From: Rhipicephalus microplus
Taxonomy: Eukaryota; Arthropoda; Arachnida; Ixodida; Ixodidae
Assembly: GCF_043290135.1 (NCBI RefSeq)
Contig: NC_134710.1
Coordinates: forward strand, 462,497,376 to 462,561,375
Length of the DNA: 64,000 bases
Direction: 5' to 3'
A program made the translations under genes and the position numbers. The notes beneath the pieces are model-generated. The model had not been told where the DNA came from and made no database searches. It saw only the letters and a program-made list of their open reading frames with translations. Positions 43,885 through 54,238 of this stretch are shown one piece after another; the first letter of the stretch is position 1, and each line of letters begins with the position of its first letter.

Positions 43885-44705
43885 GTAGCTTCTTGTCGGG
43901 CCCACTGGTGCCCCTTTGCACCCAGACCTCGTCACCGATATTGTAAGCAGGACCGGGCCTACGGCGTCTGTCATAGTGGCGCTTTTGAATTTCTTTTGCA
44001 TGGGTAGCTTTCTTGATTGCTTTAGTTCGGATTTTCTGACAGGCCGCTTTGCGATCGTTGGCACGCACGTGGAACTATAATAGGAGAATCCAGACTGAGG
44101 ACCGCTTTCAGCTGTGGTAGTTTTCCATAAACAATTTTGTAGGGCGTTTCCCCGGTAGACGCCTCAAGTGCTGTGTTAATCGCAAAAGTGGCTGACAGAA
44201 GGTGGACGTCCCAGTCGGCCTCTCCTTTTTTCCCTGTCTTCGTATATGGAGCGAGTCGGGCCTGGCTGCTCTGGTTAGTTCTCTCAATAAGGCCGTTTTC
44301 TTGAGGATGAAACGCGGATGCGAAGTGGTGCTGCACGCCTGCCGTGCAAAGGTACTTTTTCAGTTCCCCGCTACAAAACGTTATAGACCGATCAGATATT
44401 AACTTTTTTGGTAAGTCATGTCTCCATTCAAATCGGTGCTTGAGGAAGTCGATTAGGTAAGTTGATGCAAGAGATGGCATGGCCTCCATTTCCACGTATT
44501 TTGACAGGTAGTCTACTGCTACAATGACGTAACAATTTACCGCAGTGGTGGTTGGTAGAGGTCCCATGTAATCAATGCCAATCGTGTGGAAAATTGTTTC
44601 GGGTATCTGGATTTGTGTTAGTAATCCAGGTTGACGCCCAGGCAGTCGCTTAAACTGCTGACAGATTTTGCAACTGGCGACATAAGAACGGACGCTACTT
44701 TGCAT
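43885..44705 (-). pseudogene. Gypsy-4 integrase
   Basis: Starts in the finger (YVASCKICQQFKRLPGRQPG). Core: GIDYMGPLP, LISDRSITFCS and QENGLIERTNQSS, so the DDE triad is present. One frame change near 44030 leads to AKEIQKRHYDRRRRPGPAYN and VWVQRGTSGPDKKLL, where Gypsy-3 interrupts it. The tail lies at 39110-39317. Confidence 0.88.
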
Positions 44706-46767
44706 CTCCAGCCACCAAAAACGTTCTTGTACTTTACGGAGTGTGGCTCGTTAGCCGGTTTGTCCGCTTTCTGGGGAGTCATGAATGGCTCGCAATATTT
44801 CTGACCTGTGGGATTTCGGGACCACCAGGAGGTATCGCTCTTCGGATCGGTCCGCTCGCCAGTGACGCCGGTACAATGCGGCGTTGCGCATCACACAATT
44901 ACTGGATTTCCCTTGTCAGTGATAGTTGCAATAGTGGATGCCAAATCTTTATCCTCCTGTTGGGCTCGGGATATATCCACCTGGGCGAAAAAAATGTGGG
45001 TTTGCCTGGTTTGTTGCGCGCAGTCAAGGGGGTTCTATGAGAGTGCATCGGCGACGTTCTTTAGCCCCATGGGGCGGTGGCGCTCGTCAAAATCGTATTC
45101 TTGCTGTGTGCTTATCCACTGGGCGAATTAGTGCTTAAGTTGCTGCTTAGAGAACATCCATGCTATAGCAGCATTATAAGTCACAACTGTAAATTTACGC
45201 CCGAAAAGATAATGTCCAAACTTATCATCGACGCTCTATACCACTGAAAGACATTCAAGCTCGTTGGAGTGATAGTGGCACTCGGTGTCTGAAAGTTTTC
45301 AGCTGGCATAAGCAACCATGTATTCTAAGCCATCTGGATTACGCTGCACTAACACAGCTCCTAGGACGACTTGGTTGGCATCAGTGTGCACTTCGGTGGA
45401 CCAGTCCTCATTGAAGTGACTTAGTATGGGGCAACAAGTAAGCTTTTGTTATATAGCTCGAAAAGCATTTTATTGTGAGACGCCCCATTCAACCCCTGTG
45501 TCCTTTTTAAGAAGACTGCTCAAAGGAGCTGCAATCGAAGCGAAGTGGGGAATAAACCTTCGCAAATACGAGGCCATACCCAGAAATGACTGAACCTGCT
45601 TCAAGCAGGTTGGTGTGGGATACTGCGACACAGCAGCTATTTGCTGCGGGAGTGCCTGAATGCTGTTAGGAGATATATTATGTCCCAGATACAAAATCTT
45701 GAACACCCTAAACCGGTAATTTTCTTGGTTCAAACGAAACACTGCTGCATAAAGTCTGTGTAGTACTTCCTCCAAATTGCGAAGGTGTTCATCCTCCGTC
45801 ATGCCAACGACCAGGATGTCGTCTAAGTACACCACACAGGCTTGGTTTTTCAATGGTCTGAGTACAGAATTCATAGCACGCTGAAAAGTGCTAGGAGCCG
45901 TTGTTAGTCCAAACGGCATGTGGTTGATTTCATACAAACCGAAAGATGTGCGTAAGGCCGTTTTACACCTATCTTCTCCGCGACGTTAATCTGCCAGTAC
46001 CCTGCGCGTAAATCGAGTGACGAAAAGAACTTGCAGTGACGTACTGTATGAACAGCGTCATCAATGCGGGGTAAAGGGTAGGAGTGAGGCTTTGTACACC
46101 TATTGAGCTGCTTGTAGTCCACGCAGAAGCATAGTGATCCGTTTTTCTTGCGAACAAGGACGACTGGCGCTTCCCACGGACTCGATGACGGCCTAATAAT
46201 GCCCGCGGCAAGCATTTCATCTCGTTGTTCTGCGATCATCCGGTTCTCGTTCAGGCTATCGTCGCAGTGGTATGCATATTGGTGGTTGATCTCCCGTTGG
46301 TATGCGACGGAGTAGCAAATTAGTGCCTGGCAGTTCTGTTGTATTGCTAGCGAATACTGCCTGACGGCGAGCCATTATCGAAGATAAGGTAGGCGAAGGT
46401 AACGGCTCACTTGTCGATGGTGGCTGGGTTGGGGTGGTAGTCCCAGCTGTCGAAGACCGGAGCTCGACGTGGCCGCGATGTATGGTGAGCTCAATGTCAT
46501 AGATAGCAAGAAGTGAGCACCAAGGATCATGTTGGCAGGGAGGTCTTCAAAGACGGGAATGGCTGCAAGAAATTTAGCGCCCGCTGCCGTCCGGACTGAA
46601 ATGTCGAGCATTCCGACTAGCATAGCACTTCCTACAAGTCCACAGAGGGGAGGTTGCGTCCATGGTCGGATAGTGTCCGGAGCATGGCGTCGGTTTAGCG
46701 CCGTTCGTTCCGCACCGCTATCGACCAGAGCAGATAGGTCACCTGTTTCCTCAACATGAATGGACAT
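44706..46767 (-). pseudogene. Gypsy-4 protease, RT and RNase H, degenerate
   Basis: Protease (46767-46375) with LSALVDSGAERTAL: a DSG in place of the usual DTG. RT (46239-45470) has GIIRPSSSPWEAPVVLVRKK, SSLDLRAGYWQINV, then after a frame change MPFGLTTAPSTFQR and CVVYLDDILVVGMT (intact YLDD). RNase H and the finger region (45470-44706) are riddled with stops and recognisable only in fragments. Confidence 0.85.
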
Positions 46768-46799
46768 CCGAGGAATTTGACAAGCTTGGTAGTGGATTC

Positions 46800-47650
46800 A
46801 AGTCTGGAACGGTTAACTACACTCCTTGGCGTTGTGGCCAATGCGACTGCACTTGAAGCATCCGTGTCGTGTCGAGGCGTAAGTCGGATGGACAGTCGGT
46901 AATGTGTACAAGCTAAGCCGACAACGAGAGTTCTGCAGATGTTCGGCTGCCTTTTAAGCGAAAACCTGGGGTGACGCTTTAGGTGACCGGTGAGATAAGA
47001 TGGCAGCATGGGTAGGGTTAGCCAAGCCATCAACGACCTACTGGCGGGCAGCCAGAGAGATCTATGTAATGCCACATTTGTCGAGAAGCCCGAGCTTATC
47101 GTAGACGTATTTACGGGCGTCTTGCGATGGAACCTGCTGACGCGATCGCATGCGCATCAATTGGTCGTCGTATAAGGATGGCAGTGGTGGGAAGGCCTTG
47201 ACGAAGACTGTAGTCCAGACAACTCTAGGATTTGTACTTGCAGCCATTGTATTGATGCCACGCTTTGGCGGCCTCGCGCAGTTGGCTTACGGCTAGCGAT
47301 TGCGTCACGTCGTCAGCCCATGCATGTCGACGGGCCAACGAATGGATTTCATCCAGCCAGACGGTTGGGTCTTGATCAATGCCAGTAAAGTCAGGAATTT
47401 CAGCCATGGATGGAGAAGGCAACCTGGTGCTTGCACAGGCTGCTGAGAAGGCGACGGTGGCGTCTGTAAGACGCTGGCTCGAAGCAGCGATGGCCTGCAG
47501 AACCGTGCAGAGTTCGCTTGTGGCTACAGGCGAGGAATTACGCCTGTCTTCTGGCGACGGTACTGATGTTGCTCCAGGGATGGTGCCTGAGGCGAAGTCC
47601 AAGAGAGCGTGTACGGCGTCCCTGGACAAGGAGGAGGTTTGCGAAGCCAA
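46800..47650 (-). pseudogene. Gypsy-4 gag
   Basis: MASQTSSLSRDAVHALLDFA at 47650, then MAEIPDFTGIDQDPTVWLDE and LREAAKAWHQYNG. The frame breaks near 47225 and 47062. A final CCHC knuckle (CFKCSRIGHNAKEC) lies at about 46865-46815. No 5' LTR or primer site could be found beyond 47650, so the element is probably 5'-truncated or its LTR has decayed. Confidence 0.8.
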
Positions 47651-48985
47651 ATCAGTGGAGACACCTTGTGGTTCCTTTCATTTTATTAACAGGACTGGCA
47701 TCCAGAACTAGGACCTGCTGACGTCTACTGATGTTACACAAGCCTGGGGCAAGGTAACGACAAATGCACTATATGAGGCCTGTAAACTCGAAGAACTGTG
47801 CCATGTACAGTCCAAACCGCTGCCGATTCTGGGCACTGAACAACAAGAGGAATTACGTCAGTGACTGATTGCGACAACACACGAGAGTTCATTGGCGCTG
47901 CATCAGCTTGGCAGAATGCACTATATTGAAAGCAATGAAGTCAAAATGATGCTAAAGATATGCACAAATGTTGTACGCACACAGAGTCAGATGTGTTTTA
48001 TATAACCAGTTGTTAAGAGTTCCGTAACAATTCCAACAGCAATGTGGATATTACCAACATCAGAAGTGGTTAACTGATATGTATCCCTCATGCTTTCGAG
48101 GACAGCAGTACTGGCTAGTGCAACCTAAACCAACTTTGGAGGATCGCGCCTAACTCAAATTATGTGAACTCGACATGACGCCTGCATCATTTGAGTACAT
48201 GGGTACTATTTAGGTTTATTTAATTAGGTAGCAAGCATCACAATTGACACTGCACTGGCATTATGGCTACACAGGGTGTTTTTCTAAAACTGTTTCGAGA
48301 CCTTGTGTGGTGCTGTGGTAGAATGTTCGAATGCCCCAAAGAATCACCAATGTTTGTTCTCGCCAATTCTAGGTAGATAAAAACTGTCAATCACCTTTCT
48401 CGCATTACCTGTCTACCTCGACCCATGATAACAGGTATGGGCGACACGTGTCTTGAAGAATTGTTTAGACAATGTACGTGACATGATTGTCCCGTTATCC
48501 ATATCTTGATCAGCCACATATATTCTGAAAACCCTCTTGTCCTTCCATACTAATTTTGGTCTACCGAGAGTCAAAAAGGCGATCATGAGGCACAGCATCC
48601 AGGCTTAGGCGGCGAGACAGATAGCCTGCAGTTCGCTAAGTTTAATACTTCCAATTTAAGACAGATCAATTCTTCCTCAAGTAAACGAAACATCAATACG
48701 AAGCTACCGAACTGTAGTGAGGTAATGAAGAAATGTACATACTTCGCTAAGCCAATGTGAAAAATATCAACAGTGGATAGATTATTAATATTTAGTTCCA
48801 CTGCAAGAACATGCTAATACACAAAATGAAACAAACCCAAACAGTTTACATGCAGTAAAGAAAAAATGCATGCTACTGAAGCCTTAGAATACATGGGAGA
48901 TATGTGCCTACCTTTTGCCCTTAAGATAAATGTAATGTCACTCGTCATGTGCTCTATACACGGCCATGATGTGAGTAGTCAGAAG
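47651..48985. other. Intergenic, no gene seen
   Basis: AT-rich. Only short frames without motifs. No LTR matching 38860-39110 was found here. Confidence 0.45.
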
Positions 48986-48989
48986 CATC

Positions 48990-49206
48990 AATGGGTTGTC
49001 GAATAAAAATGCGGTAGCATTGAAGAGCTCGTTTCACAGAAATTCCGGCGTCGGGATCGTTGGTTGTGAGTGAGCAATCATCTCGTCCATGAATGAAAAA
49101 TCGAGACATATTCGAATAAAATAAGTAATGAATTTCCGGGTCCGAGTGAGGATTGAGCTCAGGCCATTTGCGGGGCTAGCCGGTGTTCTACCACACAGCT
49201 ATGCAT
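48990..49206 (-). mobile_element. tRNA-derived SINE, second family
   Basis: The minus strand begins with a tRNA-like head: A-box-like AGCTGTGTGGTAGAACACC and B-box-like GAGCTCAATCC. The tail contains GAAATTCATTACTTATTTTA, CGACGCCGGAATTTCTGTG and GAGCTCTTCAATGCTACCGC. The body is unrelated to the other SINE family in this window. It resembles a SINE common in ixodid ticks, from memory. Edges are approximate. Confidence 0.65.
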
Positions 49207-49287
49207 ATGCTTAGGAGTAAATCGAAAATAACTTCCTCAGCTCGGAAATGCCGTTACAAAAACTCGCTTCACAAACAAACGTGTCCT

Positions 49288-49301
49288 GGGGGGGGGGGGG
49301 G
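49288..49301 (+). repeat. G(14) homopolymer
   Basis: An uninterrupted run of 14 G; a possible quadruplex-forming or assembly-sensitive site. Confidence 0.95.
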
Positions 49302-49544
49302 AATACAACTGTACATTGACATAGATGAAAAAGAAGATGGCTTTTGTTTTCAAGTCCATTTAAGTGATTGCCCAAGAGACCCTTTTTGTCGGTTCATTAA
49401 CGAAATAGTCTTTACATAGCACAATGGTGTGTTATCTTTCATGTTGTGGTGCTCAGCTTCTTTAGCTTCCTCACTGACCTCAGTTTCTGACTACCTGCAT
49501 TATAAGTTCTACTACATTTCATTGCGAACACGAGTTACATAATA

Positions 49545-50735
49545 TCACTCGAACCTTTTCTCATAGAGAATAGGGGAAGAGAGATTTACAGTTCCACCAA
49601 TCACAATAAATATTTCATCAAGGATGGTGACGACTTCCCAAGGTACTGGTTCTTTCAGAACTTCAAAAACTTTCATCCTCTAGATTGCACGCTCGACGTG
49701 CACACGTGCCCTGGTTATTTTTAGAGTCTTGTCTGAGTATTTCGTCGTGAACTGCCGCTCTCAACGAAGAAAGGGATGCTGCACAACCCCCAGCCCAATG
49801 TTTTCGCATAACGAGCCCAAGTTGAAACCTTTGTCAACCATGACATCATCTTCGAAAGTGTCGAGTTTTTCTAGAACTCCCAATTCGATTGATTGATAAG
49901 TGGGGTTTAACGTCCCAAAACCACTATATGATTATGAGAGACGCCGTATTGGAGGGCTCCGGAAATTTAGACCACCTGGGGTTCTTTAACGTGCACCCAA
50001 ATCTAACTCCCGATTTCTCTACGCAAGTCCTGTCCCATGCTCGGCCTCCGAAACCACAGCTCACAAAAGTAATTAAGCCAGCAGGTGAGACGCCAACAAG
50101 AAGCTTTGCTGTGTGTGTACCTTTGTAAAGAGAGTATCTCAAAATTCTACAAGAAGCGCAGTGAGATTTTTCTACTTCAACCTCTGTGCAGTCTAGACAA
50201 CACGTACCTTTTTATATTCTTCAAAGCATTGAGGCAGATTGCATGCAATTTTTTGTTTGTTTGGCCATGGATTTGCACATTTCAGTACCACTGCAAGGTT
50301 ACACAGTGTGCTGTAGAAGTGGCAAGAGATGGTTGTGTGGCTCACAGAAAATAGTGGTGCCATACACACAAAGGGTAAGCAAGTTTTCAATCGCACAAGA
50401 ACGAGAATGACTCATTCAAGAGTAGACATTTCAGCTACTGCGTGTTCAATCCTGCTCACTTCATTACTAATGGCTACAAGCAAAGTCATTGATGGCACAC
50501 TAGTAAAAACAAGCACAGTATTATCTGATGTCAGAATATCTACAAGCCTGAACAGCTTCCCTATAATGGAATCTACATCGACCTGGATGCCTTTGTCTTG
50601 TGTGCTGATGATATCTGGTACATTCTTAATGCACTGCGAAAGCTGAAGAAGGGTTTCTGCAACCACCATTGTTGACAAAGCTGTAGCAGTTGCACCACTA
50701 GCACATGGATGTGATGCAGTTTACTGGCCCTGCTC
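49545..50735 (-). pseudogene. DDE_Tnp_4-type transposase pseudogene, split by a SINE
   Basis: On the minus strand, segments in several frames reproduce the order of this family (DDE endonuclease with HTH_Tnp_4, as in ISL2EU/Harbinger-type transposases). They are: a helical segment with DKGIQVDVDS (50678-50412); an HTH-like LVRLKTCLPF...VSHTTISCHF (~50400-50320); PWPNKQKIACNLPQCFEEYK; the first-Asp region, shifted, DCTEVEVEKS (~50200); SLYKGTHTAKLLVGVSPAGL (~50135); SINE; LDTFEDDVMVDKGFNLGSLC with the second Asp (~49865-49810); and ITRARVHVERAI with the Glu (~49725). Stops at several points; final stop at 49545-49547. A dead DNA transposase. Confidence 0.8.
49886..50004 (-). mobile_element. 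5'-truncated tRNA-derived SINE in the transposase
   Basis: Only the SINE 3' part (no tRNA head). Flanked by AACTCCCAATT (49875-49885) and AACTCCCGATT (50005-50015), an 11-bp duplication with one mismatch. It interrupts the transposase between its first and second Asp regions. Confidence 0.9.
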
Positions 50736-51087
50736 TTGTAGCTACACGCAAGAAAGATTTCCCATAAAGACCGATTCAAGCCAATGCAAGAGTGCTGAGA
50801 ATCTTCTCATTCTGGGAAGAAATGACGTCAAAATGATTTAACTTGTTTTGGCTTATATGCTATAAAAAGCAATTACATAGCTCGTTTGTCTTTGTAATTG
50901 TTTTTGAATTATTCATAGCATCACACGTATACACAGTTGCCTAACGACTGATGATGCATGCCATAGTTTGATGTCATGATCTTATACTGTTTATATCAAT
51001 TTGTACATACGGTTGAACCCTTTTATAAGAGGCAAACACTGGGTAGCAATTCCTGTCATGTACATGAGATGTCTCTTATGAGCAGGG
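50736..51087. other. Intergenic, no gene seen
   Basis: AT-rich. May hold further upstream transposase remnants, but none are recognisable. 51077-51087 (TATGAGCAGGG) is the left target duplication of the next SINE. Confidence 0.4.
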
Positions 51088-51324
51088 CAGTCCCGCCGCG
51101 GTGGTCTAGTGGCTAAGGTACTCGGCTACTGACCCGCAGGTCGCAGGTTCAAATCCCGGCTGCGGTGGCTGCATTTCCGATGGAGGCGGAAATGTTGTAA
51201 GCCCGTGTGCTTTAGATTTGGGTGCACGTTAAAGAACCCCAGGTGGTCGACATTTCCGGAGCCTTCGACTACGGCGTCTCTCATAATCCAATCGTGGTTG
51301 TGGGACATTAAACTCCACATATCA
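51088..51324 (+). mobile_element. tRNA-derived SINE, complete copy
   Basis: Head CCCGCCGCGGTGGTCTAGTG with B-box GGTTCAAATCC. The body is colinear with SINE copy 1 once the latter's Gypsy-1 insert is removed. Flanks TATGAGCAGGG (51077-51087) and TATGAGCTGGG (51325-51335) form an 11-bp duplication with one mismatch. Confidence 0.92.
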
Positions 51325-51335
51325 TATGAGCTGGG

Positions 51336-52447
51336 AATCACGTAAGCATTTTCTTATGAACCCTGTTAAATTCTACGCACACAAGTGCCTCTTATATACA
51401 ATTGTTTCTTACATTAGTGTCTCCTATAGATGGTTTCGGCTGTATCAGTGTTCTGGCCTTTCACTCCCAGTTTTTCTTGTCAGCTGCTTGACTCATTGTT
51501 TCTGTGATAAACTGTCATGTTGAGATTTTTGAATATGAAGCAAGTTATGAGAAAATTTAGGGTACATGCTGCAACAACCCGATTTTGAAACAAGAGTATG
51601 AATGCTTGCAATAGGTGAAATGTGGCATATTTTTTTTCCTGAAGCGTCTCTAAAAATGAGTAGAAGTTTTCACTTTATATTCGATGATAGTGCATAAGTT
51701 GATATGCATTCTTCGAGCCGTTTTGTATTTTACCCTCTGCATGCCTTGCATACTAGTTCATGCTTCTCACTTCATTTCCCGCTGTCGTCCTGCGAGCTAT
51801 TAAACGTGCAAATATTCAAGGTTAGAACAGTGCACGGCTTATTGTGGTAAAAAAGTTACCAGAGGGCGTAACAATGCTTTGAGGGATACGTGCTTCAAGC
51901 TATTGACATAAAGGTGTTCTCTCTGATTAATATAAATCTTTATTTTAGTTTCCAAGTGTTCACCCTGGATGCCTATAACTACAATTGCACTACATATAAC
52001 AGCATATGATTGAGCCTTTATATCACAAAGGGCTTCATATGGGTTCTCTTCACAGGGTGATACACGCACAGGATGAGCAGGCTCCCAACATGTTCCTTGC
52101 GAAGCTGATCCTGCACAAAAGTAAAATGAAAGAATTCGTAAACATTCTGTATTACAAAGGAGTATACAGGCACACTGACAGCTCCGAGTGTACTTACGAT
52201 ATGTCGAACATGCAAGCCTGAGGCAGTTTACATTAAAGAGTGATTGAAAACTGCTTTATCTTGGCCATAGCACGACATGGGTATACTTTGAATAGTTGTA
52301 GATTGGTTTACATTTTAAAGCCCCAGATGACTGCAAGCAGCTCTACTGAGCAGCACAATTTTATTCTTGTTTACAGTGATGTAGTCTAGCCATGTGAGTA
52401 ATGCTTTAAATTAGCCATGTTATGTCCTGAATTTCAAGATATTATCT
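51336..52447. other. Intergenic with one weak exon candidate
   Basis: On the minus strand, TTTTACTTTTGTGCAG (~52130-52115) precedes an open frame (SPCEENPYEALCDIKAQSYA, then about 50 more codons to 51839). It might be a host exon or an upstream exon of the nearby transposase gene; no family recognised. Nothing else seen. Confidence 0.25.
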
Positions 52448-52460
52448 GGCATCAAAGGTT

Positions 52461-52515
52461 CCCCGCAGGGGCGCCTGCTCAAGTAGGCGTTTGGTGTGTA
52501 GCGACACCACGCACC
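52461..52515 (+). other. LINE-A copy C structured 5' terminus
   Basis: Consecutive potential hairpins: CCCCGCAGGGG, then a CGCCT...AGGCG stem, then TGGTGTGTAGCGACACCA (TGGTGT/ACACCA). The same arrangement starts copies B (38289 leftward) and D (59161). Confidence 0.6.
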
Positions 52516-52556
52516 CGAGCTAATGGGGGAGTTTCGGCTCTCTCCCACGCCTAGCC

Positions 52557-52829
52557 ATGAGTGGCTTTGCCGTGTCCGGGGAAAAGGGGATCCTGGGGGT
52601 TGAGCTGACGCTGGGTGATTGGACCTTTAAGGCCCCCCGGCAGAGGCAACACACCCCTTTGGCCCCGGCTTCACGTAGACGGCACCCCTGGGCTGACCCA
52701 CCCAGGGGAAACCGGCAGTCGCCTTTTCCTATCTCTCTCTCCCTACATCTTCGTCTTTCTTACTTTTTTAGCTTTCCTGTCTACTTCTCTCTTCTGCTTA
52801 CTTCCAATTTTCTCGGCGGCAAGAGTTAA
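52557..52829 (+). other. LINE-A copy C conserved 5' UTR open frame
   Basis: 90 codons starting MSGFAVSGEKGILGVELTLG, homologous to 38195-37920 and 59255-59467. The first ~60 codons align without gaps to copy B. No recognised domain. Confidence 0.35.
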
Positions 52830-52988
52830 CCCTGTGCAAATAGCCTACCTTGGTCTAGGCGCATAGGGTTATGGCAGTGTTGTACAGCTGACGTCTGCAA
52901 GCTTTCAGCACCTGCAAACTTGCAGCGTCCCCTTGTTAAGCTCCGTGATGGGTGGCCGCCAACGCTGCTGAACAAAAATAAGACCGGC

Positions 52989-54174
52989 ATGCATGGAGCA
53001 TTCCCTCAACTGTCTGATCGTACCGGCCTAAAGCGGGTACGCACCGACGACATAAATTGCTTCAACCAGCCAATAGAAACTTTTTCCCACTTCCACGTAA
53101 CTCACTGTGAAAAAACCGGAAAGCAAGCCATGACCGTATCTCCTTTCGTAGTTGCCAGGTGTCTTACTGAAACTCTCCGGGCTGGATACAAAGTAACCAA
53201 AATGGCTAGCGGAGACCTTCTTCTTGAAATTCGGGACAAAGCACAAATTGTAAAGCTAGACAGCCTCTCAACGTTTGGTGACGTACCGATCACCGTAACA
53301 CCACACAGATCTATGAACATTACTCGCGGAGTGGTATCTGATGCAGACTTACTTGACCTGACCAAAACTGAACTTTTGGAAGGGTGGAAGAGCCAAAATG
53401 TCATTAATGTAAAGAGAATATATCATCAGAAGAGATAATAAGAAAATACCGACGAAACACTTGATACTCACGTTTGCATCCAGTAAACTACCAGATTCCA
53501 TTCAAACAGGGTACACGAAGACATCTATGAGGCCGTATATACCAAACCCTCGTCGTTGCTTCCAACGCCAGAGGTATGGCCATGGCTCTAAAACCTGTCG
53601 TGGTCGCCAAACTTGTGCTCAATGTGGAGTCCTAGGCCACGTGTCTGAGAACTGCAAACAACCGCCACACTGTGTAAACTGCGAAGGAATCCATGCCGCA
53701 TATTCACGCTGCTGCACATACTGGAAAAAAGAAAAAAAAATAATTACATTAAAGGTGAAGGAAAACATATCATTTAAGGAAGCACGGCGAAGAGTCGCTC
53801 CATTCTATGGACCTACATACGCTGATGCGGCAAGTCAGGGGGCACCGCCGCACCAGCCCTCGCCACTCCTTCGGCCCGCGCATACCGAGCCGGTGGTTGT
53901 GGCACCTGCCCCCAAGGTGGCTGTAGCCCAGGCTACACCGCCTACTTCCAAACAGAGACCGGAGACTCCAGAGTCTTCGGGTCTCAAGGCCTCCCCTCAC
54001 ATCGCGAGGCCCGAAATCCGAACTAACAGCCCGCACGTGCGGGCACCCAGTGTCTCCGAGGAGGCAATGGATACGTCGGTACCCTTGGTGCCGAAAGAGC
54101 GGCGTGGCTCCTTGGAGCGCGCCAAGAAAACGAAAAAGGAAATAACAGGGCCTGGTGATGGCCTTGTTAAGTGA
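52989..54174 (+). pseudogene. LINE-A copy C ORF1
   Basis: Starts MHGAFPQLSDRTGLKRVRTD. A frame shift and stop near 53420-53438 separate the N-terminal domain from HLILTFASSKLPDSIQTGYT onward. Knuckles: CFQRQRYGHGSKTC (second Cys replaced by Arg), CAQCGVLGHVSENC and CVNCEGIHAAYSRCC. A Pro/Ala-rich linker and basic tail (ERRGSLERAKKTKKE) end at 54174. ORF2 starts 64 bases later. Confidence 0.9.
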
Positions 54175-54238
54175 ACTCAAATTCCCCGGATAAACAGCCA
54201 CTCGCTTTTCGTACACACAGCATTATTTTACATTCACC

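Noticed and set aside
38860..47900. LTR pair for Gypsy-4
   Set aside because: The candidate 3' LTR start near 39116 has no matching copy to the right of 47650, so no LTR was annotated.
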